Positions 35,237 through 45,239 of a stretch of 64,000 nucleotides of DNA are shown here, piece after piece. Numbering within the stretch: the first letter of the stretch is position 1; each line of letters starts with the position of its first letter. This DNA is from Rhizobium deserti. GTDB lineage: Bacteria; Pseudomonadota; Alphaproteobacteria; Rhizobiales; Rhizobiaceae. The notes under the pieces were generated by a model. It saw only the letters and a list, made by a program, of their open reading frames with translations. It searched no databases and was not told the DNA's origin. Both the position numbers and the translations under genes were made by a program. Where the stretch lies: contig NZ_SMTL01000002.1 of NCBI RefSeq assembly GCF_004358025.1, positions 372,001 to 436,000 on the forward strand, in the 5' to 3' direction.

Positions 35237-36368
35237 TTATTCCACGTCAGTCACTTCTACATCCGGCTTGCCGCTGATCCGGTGCGCAAGCGCCGCTTCC
35301 ATAAACTCGTCAAGCTCGCCATCGAGAACATCGCCGGGAGCCGTGCTTTCGACGCCGGTGCGAAGATCCTTCACCAGCTGGTACGGTTGCAGCACGTAGG
35401 ACCTGATCTGGTGACCCCATCCAATATCGCTCTTGGATGCCGCTTCCGCATTGGCGGCCGCTTCCCGCTTCATCAGTTCCGCTTCATAGAGACGGGCACG
35501 CAGCATGTCCCAGGCCTTGGCGCGGTTCTTGTGCTGCGAGCGTTCCTGCTGGCACTGAACGACGATGCCGGACGGCATATGGGTGATGCGCACGGCCGAG
35601 TCGGTCGTGTTGACGTGCTGTCCACCTGCGCCTGAGGAGCGATAGGTATCGATGCGGCAATCGCTTTCGTTGATCTCAATATTGATGGATTCATCCACAA
35701 CTGGATAAACCCAGATCGACGAGAAGGACGTGTGGCGGCGGGCATTGCTGTCATAGGGCGAGATGCGCACCAGCCGGTGGACGCCCGATTCCGTTTTCAG
35801 CCAGCCGAAGGCATTGTGGCCCTTGACCAGGATAGTCGCAGACTTGATGCCGGCTTCTTCGCCGTCATGTACTTCGAGAAGCTCGACCTTGAAGCGCCGG
35901 CGCTCGGCCCAGCGGGTATACATGCGCAGAAGCATGTTGGCCCAGTCTTGGCTTTCGGTACCGCCAGCGCCTGAATGAACTTCCACATAGGTGTCGTTGC
36001 TGTCGGCCTCGCCGGACAGCATGGCCTCGACCTGCCGGCGCGCCGCCTCGACCTTCAACGTCTTCAGCGCCTCTTCGGCCTCCTTGACGATGGCCTCGTC
36101 GCCCTCTTCCTCGCCGAGTTCGATCAGCTCGATATTGTCGTTGAGCTGGGTGTCGATCGCCTTGACGCTGCTAATGCTGTCATCGAGATGCTGGCGCTCG
36201 CGCATCAGCTTTTGGGCTTCGGCCGCATCGTTCCAGAGGTTCGGATCCTCGGCCTTGTTGTTCAACCAGTCCAGCCGCCTTATCGCCTGGTCCCAGTCAA
36301 AGATGCCTCCTCAGCAGGCTTATGGCCTGCTTGATTTCGTCGACTATATTGATGATTTCCGCACGCAT
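35237..36368 (-). CDS. prfB: Peptide chain release factor 2, with programmed +1 frameshift
   Basis: RF2 reads UGA and UAA stops. The gene starts at ATG 36368 ([19 protein letters not shown]). After 23 codons it meets an in-frame TGA (36297-36299) in AGG AGG CAT CTT TGA C, the classical RF2 autoregulatory frameshift site with its internal Shine-Dalgarno. Skipping one base resumes at GAC TGG GAC (36298 downwards) and gives a 376-residue protein with the RF2 anticodon-mimic region SPY and the GGQ loop ([13 protein letters not shown]). Read without the frameshift, the gene would appear to start wrongly at about 36265. Low RF2 favours the shift. Confidence 0.95.
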
Positions 36369-36469
36369 GGCGCCTGTTCTTCTCTCGGTCTTTTTCGTGT
36401 TTGAAGTGCCGTCGACATAGTTGGGCAGGCAGCTGATGTAAAGAGCCGCCGCCAGCTGTCGACGTGATC

Positions 36470-38944
36470 TCAGAAGAGACCGGCGGCTCCTGACGTGACC
36501 GCCTGCTGGGCTTGAGGCGAAGACTCCAGGATCTGGTCCTGGGACATGTATTCGCCCTCACCGATCATATGGAAGACATCGGCCGGGCCTGTACCAGGCT
36601 TGAAGGCCTCGGTGATCGTATCCGGCTGGCCATCCATGGCCATCATGCCCGTCTTGCGGTTGACGGGGATTAACTGCATGCCGTCCGGAACATGGAATTT
36701 CTCGGCCGGTGTCAGCTTGGCGGCCTCGGCTAGGAACTGGCCGAAGATTGGGGCCGCAAGACCGCTGCCGGTGCCGGCACGACCAAGCGGCGTCGGCGTA
36801 TCATAGCCAACATAAAGACCGGCCACGAGATTGGGGGTGAAGCCCACGAACCAGGCATCTTTCTCGTCATTGGTCGTGCCCGTCTTGCCGGCGACGTCGC
36901 GGTCCTTGACGGGGATCTTACCGGCGGCGGTGCCCCGCTGCACGACGCCCTGCATCATCGAGGTGATCTGGTAGGCCGTCATCGGGTCGAGCACCTGCTC
37001 GCGGTTGTCAACCAGGACCGGTTCCTCCTGATTACTCCAGTTGTTGGCATTGCAGCCGTCGCAGGCACGCTCTTCGTGGCGGAAGATGGTCTTGCCATAA
37101 CGGTCCTGGATGCGGTCGATGACGGTCGGCTTGATCTGCTTGCCGCCATTGGCAATGACAGCATAGGCAGAGACCATGCGCATCACTGTCGTTTCGCCTG
37201 ATCCGAGCGACATGGCGAGGACAGGCAGCATCTTGTCGTAGATGCCGAAGCGTTCGGCATATTCGGCAACCAGTTCCATGCCCATGTCCTGGGCCAAACG
37301 CACGGTCATCTGGTTGCGTGACTTTTCGATGCCGGTGCGCAGGGTCGACGGGCCACCGGCTTCGCCACCATAATTTTCCGGCTTCCAGACCTGGCCGCCG
37401 GTCACGATCTCGATCGGCGCGTCGAGAATAACCGACGCAGGCGTGTAGCCATTGTCGAGAGCGGCCGCATACACGAACGGCTTGAACGACGATCCGGGCT
37501 GACGCATGGCCTGGGTGGCACGGTTGAATTCGGACTGCGCATAGGAGAACCCGCCGACCATGGCAAGGACGCGGCCCGTGGTCGGATCCATGGCGACGAA
37601 GCCGCCCTGCACCTTCGGCGGCTGCCGCAGGCGGTAGGCCTTCGACTTCGGTGCCGTCTCCTCCACATAGATCACGTCGCCCGGCTTGAGGACGCCTTCG
37701 GGGCCCTTTGCCGTCTTGCGTGTACCGGCCGGGTCCCGGTAGGCCCATTTCATGTCATCGGCGGCAATCGTTCCCGTTTCCCGCGCGGAATCCACCTTGC
37801 CCGCACCGTCCATGCCGGGACGGAGACCGATCTCGACTGCCTTAGTGGAGACGCTAAGCACAACCGCGATCTTCCATTCCGGCACGTCGCGCAGATCAAC
37901 GGCCTTGCCGTCGGCAATCGCCTTGGCCAAGGAGACGCCCCAGTCCGGCGAAACATCGACAGCGGTTATCGGCCCGTGGAAGCCCCTGCGCTCGTCGTAT
38001 TCGATAAGGCCGTTCTGGAGCGCGGCGCGGGCGATGATCTGCAGGTTGGGATCCAGCGAGGTGCGCACCGAAAGGCCGCCTTCATAGAGTGCCTTGTCGC
38101 CATAGCGTTCGATCAACTGGCGGCGCACCTCCTCCGAGAAGAAGTCCGAGGCAAACACCTGCCCGCCGCCGCGGCGCTGCTTGACGCCGAGCGGCTGCTT
38201 CTTGGCCTCTTCGGCATCTGCCTGGGTGATGTAACCGTTCTCGGCCATTCGATCGACGACCCAGTTGCGCCGCTCGATGGCGGCAGCTTCGTGCCGGAAG
38301 GGATGATAATTGTTCGGACCCTTCGGCAGCGCCGCCAGATAGGCAGCTTCCGCCGTGGTCAGTTCGGTCACCGATTTATCGAAGTAGGTCAGTGCCGCAC
38401 CAGCAATCCCGTAGGCGTTAAGGCCAAAGAAGATCTCGTTCAGGTAAAGCTCGAGGATCTTGTCCTTGGAATAGGTCTGCTCGATACGGAATGAAAGAAT
38501 GGCTTCCTTGACCTTCCGGTCCATCGTCTGGTCGTTGCTGAGAAGGAAGTTCTTCGCCACCTGCTGGGTGATCGTCGACGCCCCCTCGGGACGCCGACCG
38601 GAGCCGAAATTCTGCAGGTTGTTGAGGATGGCGCGCCCGAGGCCAGAAATGTCGACGCCCGGATGGTTGTAGAAGTTCTTGTCTTCGGCCGACAGAAAAG
38701 CGGCCTTGACGCGGTCCGGCATGGCCTGGATCGGCAGGAACAGGCGCCGCTCGCGCGCATATTCCGACATCAAGGCGCCATTGCCGGCATGCACGCGGGT
38801 TGCAACCGGCGGCTCATAGGCGCTCAGCACGGCATAATCGGGCAGATCCTTGGTGACGCCATTCAGATAAATGGCAACGGCCGCGGCAACGCCCAGGAAA
38901 AGGACGCAGGCCATCCCAAAGAAGTACCCAATCAGTCTGATCAT
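36470..38944 (-). CDS. mrcA: Penicillin-binding protein 1A, bifunctional
   Basis: The 824-residue class A PBP makes and cross-links peptidoglycan. An N-terminal membrane anchor covers residues 5-27. The GT51 glycosyltransferase domain has catalytic Glu87 in AEDKNFYNHPGVD and RPEGASTITQQVAKN (118-132). The transpeptidase has SSFK (nucleophile Ser485), SRN (542-544) and KTGT (687-690). A 17-codon longer frame exists, but MIRLIGYFF is the usual start; the ribosome binding site is weak either way. It lies 260 bp downstream of the amidase gene on the same strand, a frequent rhizobial pairing. Confidence 0.95.
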   Translation of the reverse strand: MIRLIGYFFGMACVLFLGVAAAVAIYLNGVTKDLPDYAVLSAYEPPVATRVHAGNGALMSEYARERRLFLPIQAMPDRVKAAFLSAEDKNFYNHPGVDISGLGRAILNNLQNFGSGRRPEGASTITQQVAKNFLLSNDQTMDRKVKEAILSFRIEQTYSKDKILELYLNEIFFGLNAYGIAGAALTYFDKSVTELTTAEAAYLAALPKGPNNYHPFRHEAAAIERRNWVVDRMAENGYITQADAEEAKKQPLGVKQRRGGGQVFASDFFSEEVRRQLIERYGDKALYEGGLSVRTSLDPNLQIIARAALQNGLIEYDERRGFHGPITAVDVSPDWGVSLAKAIADGKAVDLRDVPEWKIAVVLSVSTKAVEIGLRPGMDGAGKVDSARETGTIAADDMKWAYRDPAGTRKTAKGPEGVLKPGDVIYVEETAPKSKAYRLRQPPKVQGGFVAMDPTTGRVLAMVGGFSYAQSEFNRATQAMRQPGSSFKPFVYAAALDNGYTPASVILDAPIEIVTGGQVWKPENYGGEAGGPSTLRTGIEKSRNQMTVRLAQDMGMELVAEYAERFGIYDKMLPVLAMSLGSGETTVMRMVSAYAVIANGGKQIKPTVIDRIQDRYGKTIFRHEERACDGCNANNWSNQEEPVLVDNREQVLDPMTAYQITSMMQGVVQRGTAAGKIPVKDRDVAGKTGTTNDEKDAWFVGFTPNLVAGLYVGYDTPTPLGRAGTGSGLAAPIFGQFLAEAAKLTPAEKFHVPDGMQLIPVNRKTGMMAMDGQPDTITEAFKPGTGPADVFHMIGEGEYMSQDQILESSPQAQQAVTSGAAGLF

Positions 38945-39204
38945 GTCTGAGCTACCGTTCAGCTTTCCATCGGCGCGCTTTGCGCACCATCGCATGGTTG
39001 GACGCGTTTTGCACGGTCGTTGCGCTAGCGCAAGGCATCCGAGGGATCAATCGACCGTTATCGGCGCGCCTAGTCATGGCCGAGTAACCGCCTGAATGTG
39101 AGGAAAATAGGGCTTCCCACAGGATTTCAGCCGATTGGCCTAAACGGCCGAACCCCTGTGGCAGGCGCAACACGCGCAGACGGCAGAACACCTGAAAAAC
39201 GGGA

Positions 39205-40434
39205 TCAGCCACCGTTGGCGAGCGCGCGCGCACGGTAGCGGTCGACGGCATTGCTGATAAGCCCAGCCAACTTGTTGCGCCACGCATCATCGAGCAGCAG
39301 TTTCTCGTCCTCCGGGTTGGAAAGGAAGCCGAGCTCGAGGAGCACGGAGGGAATATCGGGGGCGCGCAGAACCTGGAAACTCGCCTGACGATGCGGGTTG
39401 TTGATAAGACCCGTCTGGCCTTCAAACGACTTGACGACATTGTCCGCGAGCGCGATCGAAAAAGCCTGCGTCTCACGCCGCGTCAAGTCCAGAAGAATGT
39501 CCGCGACTTCAGGTGGGCCGCTCTGGATGGTGAAGCCGGCCAACTGATCGGAAAGGTTTTCGCGGGCCGCGAGGTTTTCAGCCATGCGATCAGAGGCCTT
39601 GTCTGAAAGGGTATATACGGTTGCGCCGCGGATATCCTTTTGTGCCAGCGTATCCGCGTGCAGGGAAATGAAAAGATCCGCATGGTGCTGGCGCGCAATC
39701 GTCACGCGCTCCGAAAGCGACAGGAAGCTATCGTCATCGCGGGTCAAAAAGGCTTTCACGCCGTCGAGCTTGTTCAACTTCTCCATCAGGGTCCGGGCGA
39801 AACCCAAGGTGATGGTCTTTTCCGGCGTCTTAGTGGTGACAGCGGTCGCGCCGGCATCGATGCCGCCATGGCCCGCATCGACTGCTACCGTGAAGACATC
39901 ATCTTCGGCTGCGGCGGAAAGAACCTCTGGTGCCGTTTGGCTGATCACGCCCCAGTTCTGGCGCCTCACCAGATCCGCATAGTCTTCCTTAGTGGTCATT
40001 TCGGCGTCGAGCACAAGACGATAGCCACCGCTTTCGATCGGCTGGGTCTCGGCAAGAACAAGCTTGACGGGCTTTATAGCAGTCAAGACGATACGAGCGC
40101 TGGTTTCTCCCATCGTGCCGTAGCGGATGTCCTTGAAAAGGCCGCGGGCCGAAAGCTGCTCGGCGGGAAACCCGAAGGCGGTCGCCGGCAGTTCAATGAT
40201 CACCCGCTCCGGGGCGTCCACATAATGAATGGAGAATTCCGGTTTGGCTTCGAATTCCAAAACAATTCGGGTACGGGCCGAGTCGCCGGCTATCCGTGCA
40301 CTAAAAGCAAGTAATGGTTGGGCCGACAAGGCCGGTAAAGCCAATACGCAGAAGAAAGCGAATAGAAGCAGCGCTTTCCAGCCGATTCGCTCATTGCCTG
40401 CCGACCGGCCACGCTCTGCAAATGCCACGCCCAC
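39205..40434 (-). CDS. amiC: N-acetylmuramoyl-L-alanine amidase, AmiC type
   Basis: The 409-residue protein has an N-terminal export signal (hydrophobic core at 20-38), an AMIN domain at about 45-145 and an Amidase_3 catalytic domain from about 180. Zinc ligands are visible in VDAGHGGIDAG (His189), Glu205 and SLHADT near 249, with the catalytic Glu in LELGFLSNPEDE. It splits septal peptidoglycan in the periplasm. The frame begins with GTG at 40434 and no good ribosome binding site, so the exact start is uncertain. Confidence 0.9.
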   Translation of the reverse strand: MGVAFAERGRSAGNERIGWKALLLFAFFCVLALPALSAQPLLAFSARIAGDSARTRIVLEFEAKPEFSIHYVDAPERVIIELPATAFGFPAEQLSARGLFKDIRYGTMGETSARIVLTAIKPVKLVLAETQPIESGGYRLVLDAEMTTKEDYADLVRRQNWGVISQTAPEVLSAAAEDDVFTVAVDAGHGGIDAGATAVTTKTPEKTITLGFARTLMEKLNKLDGVKAFLTRDDDSFLSLSERVTIARQHHADLFISLHADTLAQKDIRGATVYTLSDKASDRMAENLAARENLSDQLAGFTIQSGPPEVADILLDLTRRETQAFSIALADNVVKSFEGQTGLINNPHRQASFQVLRAPDIPSVLLELGFLSNPEDEKLLLDDAWRNKLAGLISNAVDRYRARALANGG

Positions 40435-41064
40435 CTAGTGCCCCATTATTGATTGCCGTCTGCCGCCCGAGTTCGGCTATAACTTCCGCTAGATACGCAA
40501 AGACCGGTCTAGCAGGCTCTACACCCCGAAAAGCTTGCGAATCAACGTTCCGTCCCACCTGTTCCATAAGGGAACTAATTCGATCCAGATTATGGCGAAG
40601 CCGGCTTTTCCCTTGCCAATGTGACAGATAAACCATACAAAGCATGCGAGGGTTAAAGTGTTGACGGGATAGTCTGCCGATAGGCTGGCCAACCTTTTTC
40701 AGGACCTGGCGCCGAAGACCGACAGTCATCCGCCGTCGTTACACTTTTTCCTGATACTCGATCATCCGGCGGTGGCCGGAACATTCCGGGTGGCGTGCCA
40801 CCCACCGCTGATGCGGAGCACATTCATCGGGCCCCTTAGGGCCTATGGTTTCGTCATTCTCGTTTGGTCATTGATGTCACGGCAGAATTTCAAAAATCCG
40901 GAAAGACAGTGGGGACAAGACAACCCATTACCTTTGCGGTTGCCGTCACAGCCGCACCCGACGGGAACATCTTTATCCGGCGCAACGACCGCAATGCGTG
41001 ACAAGCCTGTCCTTTGGGCAGGCTTTTGTGCATTCTCCCGGCGGCGCCGAGGAGCAGAATTCCC
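40435..41064. promoter_or_regulatory. Long divergent region between amiC and rne
   Basis: This 630-bp gap carries the promoters of amiC (minus) and rne (plus) and probably a long rne leader. Short frames inside it look non-coding. The only strong structure is the hairpin at 41003-41027. I found no clear -35/-10 pair. Confidence 0.5.
41003..41027 (+). promoter_or_regulatory. Terminator-like hairpin in the rne leader
   Basis: AAGCCTGTCC (41003-41012) pairs with GGGCAGGCTT (41016-41025) through 10 pairs, one of them G-T, around a TTT loop, and TTGTG follows. It lies 37 nt before the rne ATG. It could be a leader attenuator or part of the structured 5' UTR through which RNase E controls its own mRNA in Escherichia coli. 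Confidence 0.55.
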
Positions 41065-44046
41065 ATGGCAGACAAAATGCTTATCGACGCGTCTCACGAA
41101 GAGGAGACGCGCGTAGTTGTCGTTCGCGGCAATCGTATCGAAGAATTCGATTTCGAATCGCAGCACAAGAAACAGATACGCGGCAATATTTACCTCGCGA
41201 AGGTGACCCGGGTCGAACCTTCGCTTCAGGCTGCGTTCGTTGACTACGGCGGCAATCGCCACGGCTTCCTGGCCTTTGCCGAAATACATCCGGATTATTA
41301 CCAGATCCCGCTCGCGGACCGTCAGGCACTGATGCAGCAGGAAGCGGAAGATCAGCGCAAGATCGCCGAAGCGGAAGGCGCTGATCCGGTTGTCGATCTG
41401 GCCCATGAAGAACAGCCCGACGTCGGCATCCCCGCCTCCAGTGCGGCGGATGAGCCTTCCAGCGAAGCCGGCGCCGAAGCTGCTGAAGCAAGCCCTGACG
41501 AAGTGCCGGTGATTGCCGAAGCCGAAGCGCCCAAGGCGAAGCCGAAGCGCAGCCGTTCCCGGAAGAAACCTGTGGAAGCACCGGCTGAAGAGGTTGCCGC
41601 CACTTCCGAGGTCGGAGACGCAGATCAGCAGACCGACACGGCCTCCGACGACGGCCATGATGATGGTTCGACGCCCGGCGAAATGGCCGCAATGGTCGAT
41701 ACCGATTCGGTCTCGGAAGAAGTCGATGTCCGCCGCACCCGCGAAGACGACGATGAGGACGACGACGACGATCACGGCGAAAAGGAAGTGATCGAGTCGG
41801 TCGGCGCCGAAGATGCGATGGAAGAAGTTCCGGATCGCGTTGTGCGCCGCCCGCGCAAGCAGTACCGCATTCAAGAAGTCATCAAGCGCCGGCAAATCCT
41901 GCTGGTTCAGGTTGCCAAGGAAGAACGCGGCAACAAGGGAGCAGCGCTCACCACCTATCTGTCGCTTGCCGGCCGTTATTCGGTGCTGATGCCGAACACG
42001 GCACGTGGCGGCGGCATTTCCCGCAAGATCACCCAGCCACAGGACCGCAAGCGCCTCAAGGAAGTCGCCCGCGAACTGGACGTGCCGCAGGGCATGGGCG
42101 TTATCCTACGGACTGCCGGTGCCAACCGTACCCGCGTCGAGATCAAGCGCGACTTCGAATATTTGATGCGCCTGTGGGAAAACGTCCGCACCCTGACGCT
42201 TGCCTCGACTGCGCCTACCCTCGTTTACGAAGAAGGCTCGCTGATCAAGCGTTCAATCCGTGATCTGTACAACAAGGACATCTCGGAGATCATCGTCTCG
42301 GGCGAGGAAGGCTATCGTGAAGCGAAAGACTTCATGAAAATGCTCATGCCCAGCCATGCAAAGATGGTCCAGCCCTACCGCGACATTCACCCGATCTTTG
42401 CACGCTCCGGCATCGAAGCGCAGCTCGACCGCATGCTGCAGCCGCAGGTGACGCTGAAGTCCGGCGGCTACCTGATCATGAACCAGACGGAAGCTCTGGT
42501 GGCGATCGACGTCAACTCTGGCCGTTCGACCCGCGAACATTCCATCGAGGATACGGCGCTCCAGACCAACCTCGAAGCGGCGGAAGAAGTTGCCCGCCAG
42601 CTGCGTCTGCGCGACCTTGCCGGCCTGATCGTCATCGACTTCATCGACATGGAAGAAAAGCGCAACAACCGCGCCGTTGAAAAGAAGCTGAAGGATTGCC
42701 TGAAGAACGATCGGGCGCGCATCCAGGTCGGCCGCATCTCGCATTTCGGCCTGATGGAGATGTCCCGCCAGCGCATCCGCGCATCGGTTCTCGAATCCAC
42801 GACTCAGGTCTGCTCCCATTGCGGCGGCACCGGCCATGTGCGCTCGCAATCGTCTGTTGGCCTGCATGTCCTGCGTGGCGTGGAGGAATATCTCCTCAAG
42901 AACACGACGCACGACATCACGGTGCGCACGACACCGGATATCGCGCTGTATCTGCTCAACCACAAGCGGCAGACCGTGGTGGATTACGAAAGCCGCTTCG
43001 GCGTCTCGATCTTCATCGAATCGGATGTCAGCGTCGGTGCCAGCCATTTTGCCATCGACCGCGGCGAGCCTGTCGAAAATCCGGTCAAGATCGAAAGCCT
43101 GATGCCCTTCGCCGCGATGCCGGTCGAAGAAGAGGATGATGACGACATCATCATCGAAGCGGACGAGGAAGAAGAGGAAGAGGTCGCAGCAGCCACCGCG
43201 GCTTCGCCCTCCCCTGAACGAGCCCAGCAAGGCGACGACCAGAACGGACGCAAGCGCAAGCGCCGCCGGCGTCGTCGCGGTCGCAATGGCGAGCGCAATG
43301 ACGAAGTTCAGGCAGGCCAGGCAGGCACTGACGATACTTCGGGCGACGAAGACGAGGATGACGACACAGAGGACAGTGCATCCGAAGGCACGACCTCGCC
43401 CACGGCTTCCGAAAGCGATGAAGGCAACCAACGCAAGCGGCGCCGTCGCGGCAAGCGCGGCGGTCGGCGTAATCGTGACGGCGAAGAAGGTGACGAGGTG
43501 AATGCGGAAGCCGAGGGCGAGAACGCCGAGGCGTCCCGTTCCGACGAGGCTGAAAGCGAGCCAACCACTGAGGCACCTGCCATCGAAGCCGCCGCGGAAT
43601 CTGCCGAAGTCACCGAGGCTCCGGCTGCGGAAAAGACCGCTAAGCCGCGCCGCTCGCGCCGCGGCAAGGCATCCGCACCTGCTGCGGACGAAGCACAGCC
43701 GGAACCGGCTGCCGATGCGGTGAGTGCAGCGGCGGCGTCAGTTGAAGCCGAGCAAGCTCCGCAGGAGGCCTCCGCCCCGTCCGAAGCAGCGACGGCTGTC
43801 GATGCGCCGGCGGAGGCTCCGGCCTCCCCGGCAGAAGCGGCACCTGCGGCAGAAGTGTCTCCGTCCGATGCGGATGAAAGCGATGCCGGCGAAGGTAAGG
43901 CAGTCCGCGCCAACCGCGCCTCCAATATTTCGTCATCTAGCGAAGCTGTGCTCAAGAGCTCCGAGCCGGCCTCGCAGCCGGAAGACGACAGCGAGCCGCC
44001 GAAGCCGAAAAAGGCCGGCTGGTGGCAGCGCCGCGGTTTCTTCTGA
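41065..44046 (+). CDS. rne: Ribonuclease E
   Basis: The 993-residue endoribonuclease starts mRNA decay and processes rRNA and tRNA. The S1 domain (from about residue 38) is split by an acidic low-complexity insertion at about 85-265. The DNase I-like domain has magnesium ligands Asp482 (IDVNSGRST) and Asp525 (VIDFID). The zinc-link is CSHC (583-586). The last 300 residues are disordered, alternating acidic Ala/Glu blocks and Arg/Lys-rich patches (RKRRRRRRGR), and end in GWWQRRGFF, as expected for a degradosome scaffold. GAGGAG lies upstream of ATG 41065. Confidence 0.96.
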   Translation: MADKMLIDASHEEETRVVVVRGNRIEEFDFESQHKKQIRGNIYLAKVTRVEPSLQAAFVDYGGNRHGFLAFAEIHPDYYQIPLADRQALMQQEAEDQRKIAEAEGADPVVDLAHEEQPDVGIPASSAADEPSSEAGAEAAEASPDEVPVIAEAEAPKAKPKRSRSRKKPVEAPAEEVAATSEVGDADQQTDTASDDGHDDGSTPGEMAAMVDTDSVSEEVDVRRTREDDDEDDDDDHGEKEVIESVGAEDAMEEVPDRVVRRPRKQYRIQEVIKRRQILLVQVAKEERGNKGAALTTYLSLAGRYSVLMPNTARGGGISRKITQPQDRKRLKEVARELDVPQGMGVILRTAGANRTRVEIKRDFEYLMRLWENVRTLTLASTAPTLVYEEGSLIKRSIRDLYNKDISEIIVSGEEGYREAKDFMKMLMPSHAKMVQPYRDIHPIFARSGIEAQLDRMLQPQVTLKSGGYLIMNQTEALVAIDVNSGRSTREHSIEDTALQTNLEAAEEVARQLRLRDLAGLIVIDFIDMEEKRNNRAVEKKLKDCLKNDRARIQVGRISHFGLMEMSRQRIRASVLESTTQVCSHCGGTGHVRSQSSVGLHVLRGVEEYLLKNTTHDITVRTTPDIALYLLNHKRQTVVDYESRFGVSIFIESDVSVGASHFAIDRGEPVENPVKIESLMPFAAMPVEEEDDDDIIIEADEEEEEEVAAATAASPSPERAQQGDDQNGRKRKRRRRRRGRNGERNDEVQAGQAGTDDTSGDEDEDDDTEDSASEGTTSPTASESDEGNQRKRRRRGKRGGRRNRDGEEGDEVNAEAEGENAEASRSDEAESEPTTEAPAIEAAAESAEVTEAPAAEKTAKPRRSRRGKASAPAADEAQPEPAADAVSAAAASVEAEQAPQEASAPSEAATAVDAPAEAPASPAEAAPAAEVSPSDADESDAGEGKAVRANRASNISSSSEAVLKSSEPASQPEDDSEPPKPKKAGWWQRRGFF

Positions 44047-44071
44047 GCCGCTAAGCATCCGAGAGAACTGG

Positions 44072-44104
44072 AACGGCCGTGCCTTGCGCGGCCGTTTTCT
44101 TTTG
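44072..44104 (+). terminator. Intrinsic terminator after rne
   Basis: AACGGCCG (44072-44079) pairs with CGGCCGTT (44089-44096) around a 9-nt loop, followed by TTCTTTT. It lies 25 bp beyond the rne stop codon. Confidence 0.82.
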
Positions 44105-44339
44105 GTGGGATAGCCGCAGCTCACGAGGTGAGAAAATGATTCAACCGGCTCTCAAATAGATTCCGCTTGTCAGCTCAAGACATTGACTTTGCTTGTCCGA
44201 CGGCTGGCTTACATCGCCTACGCAGTTGTGAAGCGCTTGCCAGGCATCCTGTCATTTTTACAGTTTCTAGAAGAGGCGAGGTAGCTTAGGTTGGCGCAAA
44301 TCAGGCCAGGACCAGTCCGGCTGAATGATGAGGATAAGG

Positions 44340-45101
44340 ATGAACCACCTGTTCAAGAGACTTGCCGCCGCAGCCATGCTGACCGTCCTGGTGTCTCCAG
44401 CCTTGCCGGCATCCGCTCTCGATGATCAGCAGAAGCGCGAAATGGGTGACTTCATCCGCGAATACCTGATCCAGAACCCGGAGGTTCTGATCGAGGCCCA
44501 GAATGCGCTGGAAGCCAAGCAGCAGGCGCAGCGCGTCGACCAGTCGACCAAGGCTGTCGCCGCCAGCAAGAAAGACATCTTCTCGTCGCCGAGCGATGTG
44601 AGCCTTGGCAATCCCAAGGGCGACGTCACCATCGTCGAGTTCTTCGATTACAATTGCGGCTACTGCAAGCACGCGCTCGGCGATATGGACGAGATCCTCG
44701 CCAAGGACAAGAACGTCCGCTTCGTCCTGAAGGAGTTCCCGATCCTCGGTCCCGATTCGATCGCCGCCCACCGCGTCGCCAATGCGGTGCGCCTGCTCGC
44801 GCCAGAGAAATATCAGCAGTTCCACCGCACTCTTCTCGGCGGGCAGGAACATGCATCGGAAAACACCGCCATCGCCGTGGCCACGTCGCTCGGATTGAAC
44901 GAAACAGCGATCCGCAAATCCATGGCTGACAATCCCAACGACGATCTGGTCCGTCAGGCCTATCGGTTGGCCACCAGCATCGGCATTACCGGCACGCCGA
45001 CCTATGTGATCGGCGACGAGGCGGTGTTCGGCGCCGTCGGTCTCGATACGATCACGGAAAAGGTCGCCAATGTCCGGGCCTGCGGCAAGGCGACCTGTTA
45101 A
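44340..45101 (+). CDS. Periplasmic DsbA-family thiol-disulfide oxidoreductase
   Basis: The 253-residue protein has a signal peptide (MNHLFKRLAAAAMLTVLVSP, then ALPASA), a helical N-terminal region and a thioredoxin-like DsbA domain. The redox motif is CGYC in FFDYNCGYCKHALG and the cis-proline loop is GTPTYVIG. Two extra cysteines lie at the C-terminus (ACGKATC). It resembles the DsbA/Com1-like proteins of alphaproteobacteria. An upstream ATG at 44325 is in frame, but AGGA lies 5 bp before 44340. The partner proteins are unknown. Confidence 0.82.
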   Translation: MNHLFKRLAAAAMLTVLVSPALPASALDDQQKREMGDFIREYLIQNPEVLIEAQNALEAKQQAQRVDQSTKAVAASKKDIFSSPSDVSLGNPKGDVTIVEFFDYNCGYCKHALGDMDEILAKDKNVRFVLKEFPILGPDSIAAHRVANAVRLLAPEKYQQFHRTLLGGQEHASENTAIAVATSLGLNETAIRKSMADNPNDDLVRQAYRLATSIGITGTPTYVIGDEAVFGAVGLDTITEKVANVRACGKATC

Positions 45102-45239
45102 AGCCGAACCGACCGCTTTTTCCCTCTATTCCTCTCCGGCAGTGGACGCGCCGCCTTTCGGCGTGCCGGGGGCTTTCCCTTGCCGCGCCAGCGGTCTATA
45201 GGTGGCCGCTAACTTCTGGATGGAACATTAAAAGCAGCG

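Noticed and set aside
35237..36265. prfB as a simple 342-codon gene starting at 36265
   Set aside because: This start lacks the conserved RF2 N-terminus, which is recovered by the +1 frameshift from 36368.
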